DNA from: Kuschelorhynchus macadamiae
Taxonomy: Eukaryota; Arthropoda; Insecta; Coleoptera; Curculionidae
DNA: 64,000 nucleotides
Reading direction: 5' to 3'
NCBI GenBank assembly: GCA_030620095.1
Contig: JAUTXW010000868.1
Location: 846,001-910,000, forward strand
Under the pieces are notes generated by a model that saw only the letters and a list, made by a program, of their open reading frames with translations, was not told the origin of the DNA and did not search any database. Both the position numbers and the translations under genes were made by a program. Positions 1 to 12,173 of the stretch are shown one piece after another; the stretch's first letter is position 1; every line of letters begins with the position of its first letter.

Positions 1-1100
1 AAATCTTCCTTCTAAAAATAATCAGGTAACATGGACTCAAATGGAACAAAAATGTTTGACCCACAGAATGACTTAATGACATCTACAGCAGTTCTTGGCT
101 ATTTTGATGGTAATGAGCCAATGCGCGCATTTAGAAAACGTATCAGCTCAGAAACCATTGTGTGCAGCTCTATCTTTTATTTAAATGAAAATATACCATT
201 TCATACTGCTCGTCAGCTCTTTTTCTGTTTCAAAATGTAGAGAACTTTAAATGCGCTACTCAAAATGACAACCGCTCCAAAACATTTTGCGCAAGTATCG
301 TAAACGAAGAGGTTCTATTCAAGTTACCTTTAACGAGCTACTCTGCAAGTGTTACGTTTCCTGAATGCGCTCAATTACTTCGTCAGTCGATAGTAGCCCA
401 TATGAAATTGATGCTGAATTGGGAAATAACAAACCGTTTGAATATATATCTGTAGGACTAACAAGCAGCAGAAATTTAACCACACTAAAAAAGAACTGCT
501 AGATGTAGTTTTTGGATGCTAACCATCTAATCATAGACCAATAGTTAAGTTGCTTAAAAAAGCCAAGTGATCTGACATCATCTAGTATCCAAAAATTTCC
601 ATCATTTACCTTAAGTTTTTATAGACTTAAGGTAAATGAGATAATTTCTTATGCTTGCTTAAATAATATTGTTTATATTATGTATCGAAACATTCCGTAA
701 ACAGACTAGTCTACATGTTGAGATATGTAATTTTATTAAATATTGGCTTCAATTAATTTAAAGTTAAATATTTTTATTCAGTTGCGAAAAAGCCAAAAAA
801 GATTTTTGTTTGTCAATCCAAACGCAACAAATAATCTGAACACATTTAAAACTATATTTGAAAGTGTAAACTATATTTTCGACATATGAGAAGAAAAAAA
901 TGTATTTTAATATGTATTTAATCTTATAATCCACAATACTTACAATACCTAAATTACTAATTAACACTTAAAACTGGAACTTAAAGATCTAACAAAATTT
1001 TCATTTATCACAAATAAAGGACCACAGTTAGCACAAAATGTTAAGCATTCTAATGAAAACTGAAGATACAAATTATTGCAAACGGGTATAAGTCAGAACA
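1..1100. other. Unresolved AT-rich DNA, weak Ty3/gypsy hint
   Basis: No secure gene. A short frame at 31-240 (+) contains LMTSTAVLGYFDGNEPMR, which resembles the stretch between reverse transcriptase and RNase H in Ty3/gypsy polyproteins (L-T-S-x-x-V-L-x-x-Y/F-D-x-N-x-P-x-R). The similarity is under 20 residues, and the DASxxGIGAVL segment expected next is absent, so this may be chance or a very old relic. The rest of the interval shows no domain, terminal repeat or RNA gene that I recognise. Confidence 0.2.
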
Positions 1101-3538
1101 CGTCACTTTTAATGTTTTTTATACAGATATCTCTGAAGAGGATATGACTAGACTGAGTCAGCTTAACGTCGGTGCACTGCGGCGCGAGAGAACAGAAGCT
1201 CAGGGGCAAAATTTGAAGTTCCGCCACTGTCTATGCTATGACCGTCCTTTTTTTTACCTTAATTGTATGCGTTGCAAAATAAAAATAATACATAGTATTT
1301 TAAATCGTTTTTCTACAAAATATAGTAACATAATCCAACTAGCCTAATATTTGGTTGTATTTAAGTGCAACTTCCTAACAAATGTACGTTAGCACAGGTT
1401 CGATTCGCCCAACTCAAAAGAATTTTCTAGGGAGAGTACTTTTACTGTTTATGAGTGCCGTTCAGTTAGGCCTGGTTTCTAAAAAGGCGACCTTAAATTA
1501 ACGTTAAATTTCTAAAAACAAAATTGAATTCAAAATATAACTCTTTTGCAAAACTAAATGCACAGGAAATCAATTTAATATTTTATTTTACTGGTAGATT
1601 CAGCGATGGGCATCTGTAAATAAGAGCAAAAATTGATCAAAATTGTTAAACAGATCTAGAACTAGATCAGTAAAAAAATATTTCAGTTTAAGTGGATTAT
1701 ATAAAAAGTGAATGTTACGATAACTAACAGCTACCCAAATGTTACTTCTAGAAACTCGAAAGTAGATCAAAAAAACTATTGTTAAGAAATCAAGGGCAGG
1801 TATAGTAAATAATTTTCCAGAATGTCTAGTTTTTCTGGTACTATTCAAGTCTTGATATTGCATGTTAGTGGTATATATAGACAATTGCTTCTGGGGGGTG
1901 TTGTTTTTAGACGATGACAATTTTCAACGAGCAGAAATTTTTTTTTGTTTTCTACCTAATTTAGCATAAATAATATGAACAACCAAAAATAAAAAATATA
2001 TATACATTATTTAAAATTTAGTTGAAACTAGCTCTGGGGGAGAAGGGGTTTGCCAATCCCGAAAGAAGGTCCATATTTATACTATTTCCATCATTTTAGC
2101 TTAAATAAAAGTGGCTCTCGGGGGCGGTTTAACCCCCAAACCCCCCCTTATATACTCCACTGTTGTAATTGTAATTGACTGCTATGTAAATAAATATCCC
2201 CGAGTCAACATTACCACATCTGATAGTCATAAAACAAAAAGTGAATAATTTAAAGCAAAAATTTAATTTTTTTATATACTTAACTCCAAAAGCCCCTAAT
2301 TTTAACAATTGCGGTTGTCAGCGGCTCATTGTACATGTACATGTGCTCTAGGTTCACAAATTCCTCACAATTGCGGACTACTGAAATTTAACGGAACTAA
2401 TATGCGGACACTTTTTCAATAGCTTTGTAAATAATGCACTCAAGAACATGCTTGTATACAAAAAAAAAATGGTTTTAGAAAGTAGAATCTTTTGTCAGGG
2501 GTCTCAAAAGAACTCACTTAAATTAGACATAAAGTTTGTATCACTAGGGTCTGTACTCACGTCACCAGTTGCCTTACCTTTTTAACAAATAAAAAAGTTC
2601 AAAAATAGTCTACACAAATTAGTGATGTCGTAAACATTGGTCGTTTTTAAAAACTAAAATGGCGGCCTTTCAAAAGCTAATCTTGTAGAGCTTGAATAAT
2701 AATAACCTAAAATATTGGTTATGAAATTAAGTCATTTATCAAATTTGTCCAAATTTCCAATATCGAATTGTTGTTTCAAAAGACACGTCAGGATTTATTT
2801 ATTTGCTCCTATTTTTATTGTGGAAAATGCTTCGAAAGTATTCAGAAGTTGAACAAAATATGATATCAAAGCTTATTGCCTACTAAAGGAGAGCGATGCA
2901 GGAAAACCCCTGTTTTTATATTGCCACCATACGAATAATCTTATCCACTCAGTATAATAGTTAAGCAACAAGCAAATTACATACAAATAATACATTCAAG
3001 ATGTATAAAACCACTTTTATACAGGGTTAACTATTTTTTATATTTTCTGATAACTCTCTTAAATGAACTCTAGCCTAAATTAAAAATTTTCTAAGAAAAT
3101 AATTCCGAAGGTGCTCTAAAGAGCGTTTCGGAACATACTTGCTTCAATATTGCCTAACTTTAATACAAAATTTGCATTTTATTGAATTTATATTAATTAG
3201 CTAGAACGTGCCCTTTTTTCTAGGACTTCATCAATAACGTAAGTACAAACCCTCGTGAAATGAATTTTACCACGAAATAGTAATGCAATTTATGGCAATG
3301 TTAAATGTTTAATTCCTGGAAATAATTTTTCTTTTTTTTTAATTTGTGATTCAACTATTTATAAATTTATTTCATAAACCATATTTGTCATTTATTGTCC
3401 ATAGTAAATCGATGAAACATACACATTTTTGCTTGCTCAATATAATAATTGGACTTAAAATTATACACAAATATATTCATGTCCTTATTTTTACTTATGA
3501 AAGGTTTTTTTATAACCTAAAAAACAAGTATGCATTAA
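1101..3538. other. Intergenic AT-rich sequence, nothing recognised
   Basis: The short open frames here have no recognisable motif. A GC-richer patch near 2030-2155 carries runs of G and C but no terminal repeats or coding signal that I could identify. Confidence 0.4.
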
Positions 3539-3539
3539 G

Positions 3540-3810
3540 TAATGCCGTTGAGTTGTGTGTTAGTGTTGTGTTAGTAGGACAAAGTAGTAGTAGCAGTAGT
3601 AAGATGGGGTGGACAAGCCCAGCAACTAGGCCTCAAAGGCCCTTTTCACTAACCCCGGCCCCACCCACCTCACACCACTCCTCTACAAAGGCGACCCGTC
3701 CTTCTAATGAAGGAGAGCAACTTGCCCCAGTCGAGGTGTTGTAGTTCTTCCTTGGAAAGGGATTCGACGCCGAGGGTGTAGGACAAAGTAACTCAACACC
3801 CTATCTTAGT
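3540..3810 (+). repeat. GC-richer interspersed repeat, copy 1
   Basis: This block is clearly richer in G+C than its surroundings. It shares ordered blocks with the reverse complement of 12174-12400: CCAGCAACTAGGCCT (the other copy has CCAGCGACTAGGCCT), then CCTTCTAAT followed by GAGAGCA, then GCCCCAGTCGAGGT. The order and spacing are the same in both copies, so they are two diverged members of one repeat family in opposite orientation. No protein family is recognisable in any frame. It could be part of a SINE, or the untranslated end of a larger retroelement. Confidence 0.6.
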
Positions 3811-5512
3811 GTAAGTTGTAACGAATGAAATATTTTCTTATGTCTCATATATTTTAAATCTTTCTAGATATTTAATGCATTAAACTTAACGAAACATCCT
3901 GGAATCCTCTATCTGAAACGAAGCAGGACTAGCACTTTCACTTCCAAAAGGAACTCTAGTACCTAATCGATTTCTGACTTTTTGCTTTAGCTCTCCTAAC
4001 TTAATTTGGAAAACGTCAACATAACTATGTATTTAATGATCCGGAGTATTTTACTATTAAGTGAAGCTGAAGCTTTGCTATTTTCACATCCAAACACAAA
4101 ACACATTGTGGTCTTTGAGCGTTGTCGACTTAATTATAATTGCGTTTGTTTTTTTTTCACATAAAATTTAACACTGGAGAAATATTTGGATATTGAAATT
4201 CTCAGATGTACTTGCCTGTTAGTTTAGAACTTGCGATTCATTGTTTTCGCCACCATTTTCATTACGTAACCTTGTAGGGGGAACCACCTTTTATCCAACG
4301 ATCCGTTATATAAGCACTATCAAAGTATTCCATTACTTGAACATAACGTGCACTTATTTCTTATTTATTATTATCCGAGAACCCAAGCGACAAATCAAAA
4401 CAAGCAGTAGTAATAGACGAATCGTGAGTACCGGGCTTCGAATGGGCGACTTGTTCATCCATACTCTTCAGTAAATTTTATTTAATACGTTTACATGGAT
4501 TTCATGTGTCTTCAATATTCGAAAATACATAAAAAACAAACATTTTGATTCTGACGAATGATTCGCCCAGGTCAAAGCCTACTTGATTACCCGCCGTGCG
4601 ACTCGTTGCATGGCGATTCCATATTTTGAGAGAATAATCAAGTGAGATTGATAAATAGTGTAGATGAAATATTTGTTCATTCGTTGATTCCCCCATTAGT
4701 AAATTCGTATGAATTGACCTCAGAATTGACGAATTGAATTAACGAATCGAACCTATGAATCGAATCGAATAGTGAGTAGTGGGCTTAAGCAGATTTATTT
4801 ATAATATAAAAAATATATAAAAAATTAGTTAGAATTTAATGCAAGGTAATAAAAATGTTGGCGGAATCCATTTGGAAATCACTGCTCCAATGAATAACTC
4901 TAAAACTTTTCATTAAATCTAAATCATTACCGGAACTCGAGATGTAGGTACAATGAATTAACACGAGTTTAAAAAAAATCAGAAAAATACACACAATTGT
5001 TCCATTATAGTGTACTCAATACAAAAGCTCAAAATTCAAGATTGTATTTCTTATTATTTACCCATGAGTAGGTACCCACCTTAACGTTTTTAAAAATTTA
5101 TTTAACCGGCTAGATTGTTCAAATACTCCTATGTTGAGCCACTAGGCAACCCCATCTTAGCACATAAAGGCATTTCAACTGATAATTTAAAAAAATAGTT
5201 GCTGAATTAATTCATTTTGTTTTAAATAAATCTAAAGTTAAACTTTAGATTTATTTAAAACTTATATATTAAATACTTACTTAAAAACCACCAAAAATTT
5301 AACACTGCGACGTGTTCGATTTATTCCCAACGAGCAGTGATAATTGACTGACTTAATTATTGTGTGATTAATTTTTATCTCAATTGCTTAAGGTGAATTC
5401 GTGCTAACAATGAAATTTTTAAACGAGAAAGAAGGAATGTTAATGAAGATTGGATGTGGAGATAGTAGTCGATTGTGAATTGAAATTTGCGAATTGTTTA
5501 ACGATAAGTACC
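3811..5512. other. Intergenic AT-rich sequence, nothing recognised
   Basis: No coding similarity or RNA gene is recognisable. A local inverted repeat near 5222-5262 (AAATAAATCTAAAGTT and its reverse complement) could form a hairpin. Confidence 0.4.
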
Positions 5513-5520
5513 GTCAACCA

Positions 5521-6273
5521 CAGGGACGTAGACAAGGGGGGGCCGCGGCCACCCCTTTTTATCATCTGGCCCCCCAATAGCCCCCCATTGGCCTGTCTAA
5601 ATATATTATACAATATGCTCATACAAGCACAATATGTTTAACGAAATAAAATACTCAAACCACAACACAAAATATCTCTATTAGTAAGAATCCCAAATAT
5701 AAGCTGACTTACCTAATTAAAACAAAGAAAATATAAACAGTAATAATCGCTGTAACAATCCCGGTCTCTAGTGCTTCATGTGAGCGAACTTTCTCTTGTT
5801 TAAGAATAATAAAATTATTTTTGAGAAATAGAATTGAAAATGACAGACTATCAAACTTGGCTATTGTATCAATTGAGAAGTCATTGATAAAAATCATAAA
5901 TCTTCAAAGAGTAATAGATATTTTCGCGAAAAATAAGAGAAGAATAAATTTAATTTTATGAATTGTTTTTTTTGTATTTTTTAGTTAACGCTTAAAAAAA
6001 CAAGTCTCTTCAAACGTGTTTAATTAAGTTACTTTTGTAAAAAAATTGTTAATTAATTCAAAAACCTAAAACAAATGTAGAAAATTCGTTTTAATTTTTT
6101 TATTTTGGCACATATTATTTGTTACAGGATTCATCATTAATGTAAAAAAAAATCTTTAGTAGGAGAGTATGCTACTTTGACACACTAATGAAAGACCCTG
6201 TATATAGGCCCCTCTAGAACTGTTTGTGCCCCCAACTGGCCCCCACAAAATGAAATTTCTGTCTACGTCCCTG
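5521..6273 (+). mobile_element. Internally deleted hAT element with TIRs and TSD
   Basis: The element starts with CAGGGACGTAGACA and ends with the exact reverse complement TGTCTACGTCCCTG, giving 14-bp perfect terminal inverted repeats of the hAT CAGGG type. It is flanked by GTCAACCA (5513-5520) and ATCAACCA (6274-6281), a 7-of-8 match that fits the 8-bp target duplication of the hAT superfamily. At 753 bp it is far shorter than an autonomous hAT. Inside it lies only the 3' end of a transposase gene, so it is an internally deleted, non-autonomous copy. One mismatch in the duplication suggests moderate age. Confidence 0.85.
5737..5961 (+). pseudogene. hAT transposase C-terminal fragment (dimerisation domain)
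   Basis: Read from 5737 in the plus strand, the frame contains PVSSASCERTFSCLRIIK, then LRNRIENDRLSNLAIVSIEK, and stops at 5959-5961. This matches the hATC dimerisation region of hAT transposases (P-V-S-x-A-S-x-E-R-x-F-S, then R-L-x-x-L-A-x-x-S-I-E). An in-frame stop just upstream and the absence of the BED finger and catalytic core show that only the last ~70 codons survive. It lies inside the 753-bp element with hAT-type ends, in the orientation expected for its 3' end. Confidence 0.85.
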
Positions 6274-6281
6274 ATCAACCA

Positions 6282-7320
6282 TTAGTAACAGAAAGAAGTT
6301 GTCGCTTTAAATAAATGCAATAAAATAAAAATACTTATTAGTTCTTTAATTTCCAGAGCTGCGACTTTGTCAGGAGAAGTGCTGAGGGCAGTTGCCGTCA
6401 CCCAGCCAGACTCGTAAATTTTTAAAAACATTTTCTCAAGGCAAACTAACGATTTATTTAAAAAGAGTTTTCTGACGAGTATTTTATTTTATAGTTCTCC
6501 ATCTGCGAGAAAATAACAAGCATTTTATTATTCTGCCAAAGCTAATCTAGTGCGGATAACTTCAAGCTGTCAAAATCGTTGACAGTTTCTGGAAGGTAAA
6601 TTAAAAGATTGCTATTTTACATAAGTTACCAAAATGGAGAAACTAATACCAAGCTTTCTAGGAATACACTAAGGTCCAGGATATTTTACTGACACATCCC
6701 CGCAAAAGTATCACAATCCACAACAATTTTATTTATAACTTTGAATATTTACATTACATTCATTAAAACTTGTTTATACTCGGCCCAAATATGCGACGAA
6801 CCAATAGGAAGCACATTGAACAATCTGTGTTGTCAATTGCCGAAATGGTTGCAGATCTAGAGTGTTATGTAAAGTGCATTTTTGCGAATATTTGTTTTTA
6901 TTGTGTTATAGCTTTAACGGTATACCTCCACGATCTGGCGCACCTGTCCTTAACTTAGTACTGATCCACATATATAACAGATATCCAATAATAAATAGAA
7001 TGCTACGATAAAATTCATGCCAAAACATCATTATAAAACGCAAACATTTTAATTTCATTCTTATATTTTGCCTGAGTTCGTGAACGATGTTGTCAGAAAA
7101 AAAATTTGTTTAGTTGGTACTAGATTTCGATATAAAAATTACTAAATTTATTAAGATATAGGGGCAAATAATATTTATTCTGAAAGTACGACCGATCATA
7201 TCATTTACACAAAGTGACTAAGAATGTTTAAAACGAAATTTCTGTACAGTAATACTAAATGTTCATTTCAGAAAGTAAATAGTAAAAATAAAATTTATTT
7301 TTTAGGAATTACATTTTATG
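6282..7320. other. Intergenic AT-rich sequence, nothing recognised
   Basis: No coding domain, RNA gene or paired termini are recognisable here. Confidence 0.4.
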
Positions 7321-7322
7321 AA

Positions 7323-7331
7323 AACACACAT

Positions 7332-7396
<65 letters not shown>
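7323..7396. repeat. Compound microsatellite (CA)n-(TA)n
   Basis: About 30 bases of CA repeats pass directly into about 44 bases of TA repeats. Confidence 0.95.
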
Positions 7397-7400
<4 letters not shown>

Positions 7401-8447
7401 CACGAAAAACAATAAAAAATCTTTTATTTGGAAAAAGAAAATAAATAAGAACATACATTTTAGCTTGGACTACCTACATTCCATATGCTATTAAGTAAAT
7501 TTTAAAAAATAAAAGGTATATATCTATACATTTATTTTTAATGATATCAGAACACCTTGCAACAAGAACCAAAGATTTTTTCTTAGAAACGTCTGTAGTT
7601 TTATCAATAATTATAGAAAAGTATTGTATTTAAAATTTTTTGGAAATTTTCTCGAATTAAGTAATCGTTTTAGTCCTTACATATTTTAATTACTTAGCTA
7701 CTGTCAACAATAAAATTAAGCGATCTATTAGTAAGGAAGGCAAATTATGCTTGTGCAAAAATATGCCTTTAAAGTCTGATAAACGGATCGTGGACTACAG
7801 AATCTATGCGGGAAAAAATATTCATTGCATATTAAAGGTTCCGACGATTCGAATAAACCAGCAAATGTATCGAGTGCTTCTTAAGAACACGCAAGGCGTG
7901 TGTTTTTGTGCTTTTTACTGCTTGAGACAGCCCAACTCAAGATCCGTGCTTCGCACTTTTTCTGCAACTTTTTTTCACTGTCTCATAATGTTTTATTTCA
8001 CCTGCAGCTGATCTATAACAAGCTTTGTAAAATGATTTGCCCTCTCCGTCTTATATCTTATCCTATCTATGGTTATAGTCTTATCCATTATTCTTTATAT
8101 GTATAAATATATAATATAAACTGGGACGCTCTAAATCATAATTAACTATTGAAGAAGACCCAGTTTTAGAAGTATTGGGTAGATTGGGAGCATCCTCAAT
8201 CAGTCTCCATGCTCCGTAGTCTTCTTTTTTATCACAAATCTGGAAAATAATACTATTTTAATAAAAAAGTATTTGTTTTAATGCTTGTCCTCTCTTACCT
8301 GTTGATAATAATATTATTTTGTTGACTCCAAAGATATTAAGTAAACTATAGTTTTCTGGTCGGTCCATAGTCCATCGACAATAAACAATCATTAAAAAGA
8401 CAGAATCACAAGTGAAAATACCTTTTGAAGTTTCCGGTCCTAAATAG
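7397..8447. other. Intergenic sequence, nothing recognised
   Basis: The 86-codon frame at 7751-8011 has no recognisable motif. No repeat family is identified. Confidence 0.4.
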
Positions 8448-8460
8448 GGATGGGCGTTTT

Positions 8461-8534
<74 letters not shown>

Positions 8535-8755
8535 AGTTATAGATAGGTCAGCGACATATCGAATAACAATAGGAAATAAGAATCGATATATCGAAAAGTG
8601 CCGATAGGTGTGCAATAATGCTTAAACGGATTACATACTTAAAAAGATGAATTAAAGAGATTAATCGAAGACTCTGGGCATAGTAATAACTAAAATATAT
8701 CGAAAGTGATGTGCTATCGCCTATCGATAGGTAACAACTAACATCGACCGACCCT
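8448..8755 (+). repeat. ATCG-rich interspersed element with internal (AT)n, copy 1
   Basis: The block begins near TAGGGATGGGCG and ends near ATCGACCGACCCTA, imperfect inverted termini. It is dense in ATCGATA and TATCGATA motifs. The same ordered motifs occur in both arms of the palindrome (about 19226-19605 and 24386-24738), and a fragment is at 39540-39650. Between the first motifs, this copy carries a (AT)n run at 8465-8530. No coding capacity is seen; it is probably a small non-autonomous DNA transposon. Confidence 0.6.
8465..8530. repeat. (AT)n microsatellite
   Basis: About 66 bases of uninterrupted AT dinucleotides flanked on both sides by CGAT motifs of the ATCG-rich element. Confidence 0.95.
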
Positions 8756-8879
8756 AGTCATTTATTTATGACTACATTCTTTAATTTACAATTCTGGAAT
8801 ATGAAAACAAATATAAAATTTTGGCTTCTCCTGTGTACTAATGTAGTAGTTGGTAAACAGAAGGTACTAGATCTAGTAC

Positions 8880-9320
8880 AATTTCACTAGACTGACAACC
8901 CTGCTCTTGAAACGTGCTTAGGGTTGGCAGTATACAGGTTGTCCGAAGAGTCTTAATATCTCGAGTATTGGTAAAAGTAAACAGATTAAAATGTGCCAGT
9001 TGCATGTGTAGCGACAAATCAATTTTTTGGGTGTTTAATTTTTTTTGGAGGTGGCGTGAGGAGGTTGAAATTTTGAATTTTAAATGCAACCCCCTAGTAT
9101 AATTGCACTAGACTGGCAACCCTGCTCGTGAAACGTGCTTAGGGTTGGCAGCATATAGGTTGTCCGAAGAGTCTTAATATCTCGAGTATTGGTAAAAGTA
9201 AACAGATTAAAATGTGTCAGTTGCATGTGTACCGACAAATCAATTTTTGGGGTGGCGTGAGAGGATTGAAGTTATCGAATTTAATCTATATTGGAGACCA
9301 ACATTTCTTCGCAAACAGGA
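8880..9320. repeat. Tandem duplication, 221-bp period, of the element's left end
   Basis: The motif CACTAGACTGACAACCCTGC at 8885 recurs with few changes at 9106, and the sequence stays colinear through CTTAATATCTCGAGTATTGG and ATGTGTAGCGACAAATCAAT. The second unit is shorter near the GGTGGCGTGAG segment. Confidence 0.85.
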
Positions 9321-9544
9321 GGTCCCCACGCCGAACCTTTTTCGAAGAGGAAATGAATGAAAAGGAGTGAGAAACATTGTAACAAAAAAAATGGAAATGT
9401 CTATTACCTTTATTAATAATAAAAAAATTGTTTTTAACATCTTGTTAGTGGGTTTTGGAAGAAATTCTTAGTTTATATCGCGCGGGTGTGTACTAACACT
9501 TAAGGCTTTTGCCTTTGTGCTGTTTCTACTTAATTATTTTCATT

Positions 9545-10365
9545 TCATTATGGTTCGTGCTGATGAACATATAATCGAGATTTTTTTTATGGACAATGTA
9601 GCCGAAATTACAATAGGTCAACCAACTGTTCAATGAACCTTTCCCAGATAGATTAGGTTCTGCAAATTCTTTCCAACTTCGTAACAACTTTTTGAGTTAA
9701 AGATACTCTCCGACCTAGTCATAATTGTATTAAATTTGACGATCTTGAAATTCAAGTTCTAGGAATATTTGCAACCGCAGCAATCACTTCGATTACTATC
9801 TACTGATGTGGGTGTAAGTAAATCAACAGTTTACAAAATTATAAAAAATACATAAATTTCACCCCTACAAAATTTATCTGGTACAAGAATTTAATGAAGA
9901 TGACCAAATCGCAGAATTACAGTAGAACCAAATTATTTGTATCGGGCATGTTTTAGCGATGAAGCAGCTTTTTTTGCTCAACGGCATAGTCAATAGATAT
10001 AATTGTTGTTACAGGAGTGATGAAAATCATCAATCGTTTGAAGAGGCTTAAACACGGTATATTCAGAAACTTAACATATGGGCTAGAATTGTGGCAAATA
10101 AGGCAACTGACGCATGTCTATTCTATTATAATACATTTTCTGGGCACTGGATTGGAGGTGGTTGAGTTGTTGAATGGCCAAGACGGCCGCTGGACCTTGC
10201 TCCACTTGATTTTTTCTTTGGAGCTACTTAAAAGAGGGAGTCCAAATACCAAATTATTTACTAGAATTCCAACAAAAAATTACTAATATTTGCCTTAGTG
10301 TGACACCTGCAATATTCCAAAACATTACAAGAGGCTTTGAAGGTAGATTTTATTAAATATATCTT
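9545..10365 (+). pseudogene. Mariner/IS630-type transposase relic
   Basis: Frameshifted pieces of a DDE/D transposase occur in the correct order. They are VGVSKSTVYKIIK (second helix-turn-helix region), KLNIWARIVANKA (corresponding to the K-x-N-V-W-x-G-I segment near the second catalytic Asp), then GHWIGGG, VEWPRRPLDLAPLDFFFG (the segment holding the third acidic residue, consensus W-P-x-R-S-P-D-L-x-P-L-D-F-F-L-W-G). Several stop codons and frameshifts separate them, and the first catalytic Asp is not recognisable. It cannot make an active protein. It lies between the long inverted repeats at 8938 and 10665. Confidence 0.8.
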
Positions 10366-10924
10366 ATAAAATAAATCTACGACTGGACTTCTTATTTCAA
10401 TAACTTACCATTCGAAAGCGTGTCGAGATAGACACCTCCAATTTGCGCATTAGAAATTCCCAAAATAATGTAAAATTCGATATAGGGTTGCATTTAAAAC
10501 ACAAAAGTTCAACGCCACATCCAGAATGTGTAAAAACAGGTTAAATACCAACAAGGCTGATTTGATGATTTGCTGGTTCACATACAACTTCCAAATGTTA
10601 AAATTTTTTGTCTTCTAGTACTCGATATATTAGTCCGTACTAACTTTTTTCGGACACGCTGTCAGTATGGCTAACTGGCAAATTGCCCACATCGTTTTTT
10701 CATTAAGTGCTTTATTGTTACACAATCTGTAGAACAGATCCAGAGACGTTTTCACAATTAATGAATTTAATGTACCTGGCTGCGGACAACTTCCAAGGAT
10801 AAATACGATTTTCAGAAGTAGGAAATGTTTTGAAAAAATAGGTAGCACTAAATTATTTTATTAAAAGAAGGTTTGATCTTCAATTGCTCTTTCATAATTA
10901 AATAAAAAGTTCTTATAAGCCAGG

Positions 10925-11945
10925 TTGAGGTAATGTTGCAAGCCGGCTGCCCTCAAATAAGTTGTATCTCACCACGCCTCTGGTGCTTGGTTCCTTCACC
11001 AAGCAGGAAGCTACAATCTAGGGGCTTCTATGCGCAGGCGTACGCTTGCTGTGGTGACAGGCAAGTTCAAAGGAATTTTTCGGTGAATGAATGCAAGTAG
11101 CATATAAGATATATGAACCATGGTGCATAGAGTCAGGGTTCTCAGTCGTTCCAGACAAGGCAGATCTCATACTATTTACCAAGAGAAGGAATTTAGCGCA
11201 CCAACCTTGTACCGAAGACCTCTGCTTCTGAAGCCGTAGGCCAAGTACCTCGAAGTGATCTTGAATAGTAAACTGACCTGGAAATCCCACTTCGAACAGA
11301 TAACCAACAAATCCATGAAAATAATGTGGCAAGTACATCGGGTCGTGGGTCGGAAATGGGTTTCTCTCTAGATCCTGTATGGATAGAGGAGGAAGCCATA
11401 TACTCGTACAAAATAATGGACTTTTGCCGCGATTCTCCCAGTCTAAGGCTTACAACGTCTTTTAAAATTGAAATCCAAACAAGGGATCAATGGGAGGAGG
11501 ATAGAACACCCCATCGGGCAGATGTTAAATCGTGAAACGCGGGCGGCTCGTGGATAGCTATTGGCAAGTTAGCCGACGCCGGAATTTACTAGTCGGTTTG
11601 TGGGGTCGGAGAGGCGTTTATTCTAAAAGATACGCTACTGTCTTTTAGGTAGAAATCTACGTTATACTGCAGATAGCAACACAGGACGAAGTCAGAATAG
11701 GAGCGGAGAATGAAATCTGCATTCACTTAGAAAGTCAAACTGCTTTCAAGGTTCGCGGCAAACTCAGAATTAGCTCAGTTCTAGTTCAGGAAAGCCGAAA
11801 TGTCCTAAGCGAGCTTCCAATGACAAAAGGGTAAAATTTAAATTGGTCCACGGCCACAATAGTGGCAACAACGAGATGGCGTATGAATTAGCTAAAAGCG
11901 GATCAGCAGTCCGGCTTTCGCGTCCAGAACCTCGCCTGCGATAAG
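10925..11945 (+). pseudogene. Non-LTR retrotransposon relic: RT end plus RNase H
   Basis: Translating across frameshifts gives AGCPQISCISPRLWCLV followed by GFYAQAYA, the G-C-P-Q-G-x-x-L-S-P and G-x-x-x-Q-x-Y-A-D-D region of a LINE reverse transcriptase with the DD box destroyed. Next come LILFTKRRNLAHQP and AKYLEVILNSKLTWKSHFEQ, the usual L-F-T-x-R and Y-L-G-V-x-L-D-x-K-L-x-W region. Further on are LESQTAF and VHGHNSGNNEMAYELAKSGS, the D-S-x-x-A and V-P-G-H-x-G-x-x-G-N-x-x-A-D-x-L-A parts of an RNase H domain with several catalytic positions changed. A downstream RNase H is typical of I/R1/LOA-type LINEs; the exact clade is not resolved. The gene is broken many times. Confidence 0.85.
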
Positions 11946-12099
11946 CAAAAAAAGACTTCGTAAGTCCTAAATAAATAGGCAAAGAAAAATTAATCAAATA
12001 TGAACTACTATAGACGTCCATGTGGATCGAAGGCAATTTGGCTAATGTAAAGGAGTCCATAGGGTATTGGCGTTTTATAAGGTCACTATAAACTTAACA

Positions 12100-12102
<3 letters not shown>

Positions 12103-12166
<64 letters not shown>
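12103..12166. repeat. (TA)n microsatellite with one interruption
   Basis: About 64 bases of TA repeat broken once by TTT near 12130. It directly abuts the GC-richer repeat copy 2. Confidence 0.95.
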
Positions 12167-12168
<2 letters not shown>

Positions 12169-12173
12169 GGCAG

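Larger units (their letters stand above)
8880..10665 (+). mobile_element. Decayed mariner/IS630-type element with doubled left end
   Basis: The left end, with GTTGTCCGAAGAGTCTTAAT and TATCTCGAGTATTGG from about 8938, has a diverged reverse-complement counterpart at about 10500-10665 (GTGTCCGAAAAAAGTT, then TATCGAGTACTAG). The paired segments GGAGGTGGCGTGAGGAG and GTTTTAAATGCAACCC also match across the element. That gives long, imperfect terminal inverted repeats of roughly 180 bp. The left end is present twice in tandem with a 221-base period. Between the ends lies a broken transposase gene. Confidence 0.65.

Noticed and set aside
1385..1415. B-box-like GGTTCGATTCGCC
   Set aside because: No A box at the right distance and no cloverleaf; single-motif matches occur by chance.
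3346..3744. 132-codon frame
   Set aside because: It runs from AT-rich DNA into the GC-richer repeat; no domain is visible, and the diverged repeat copy at 12174-12400 does not keep the frame.
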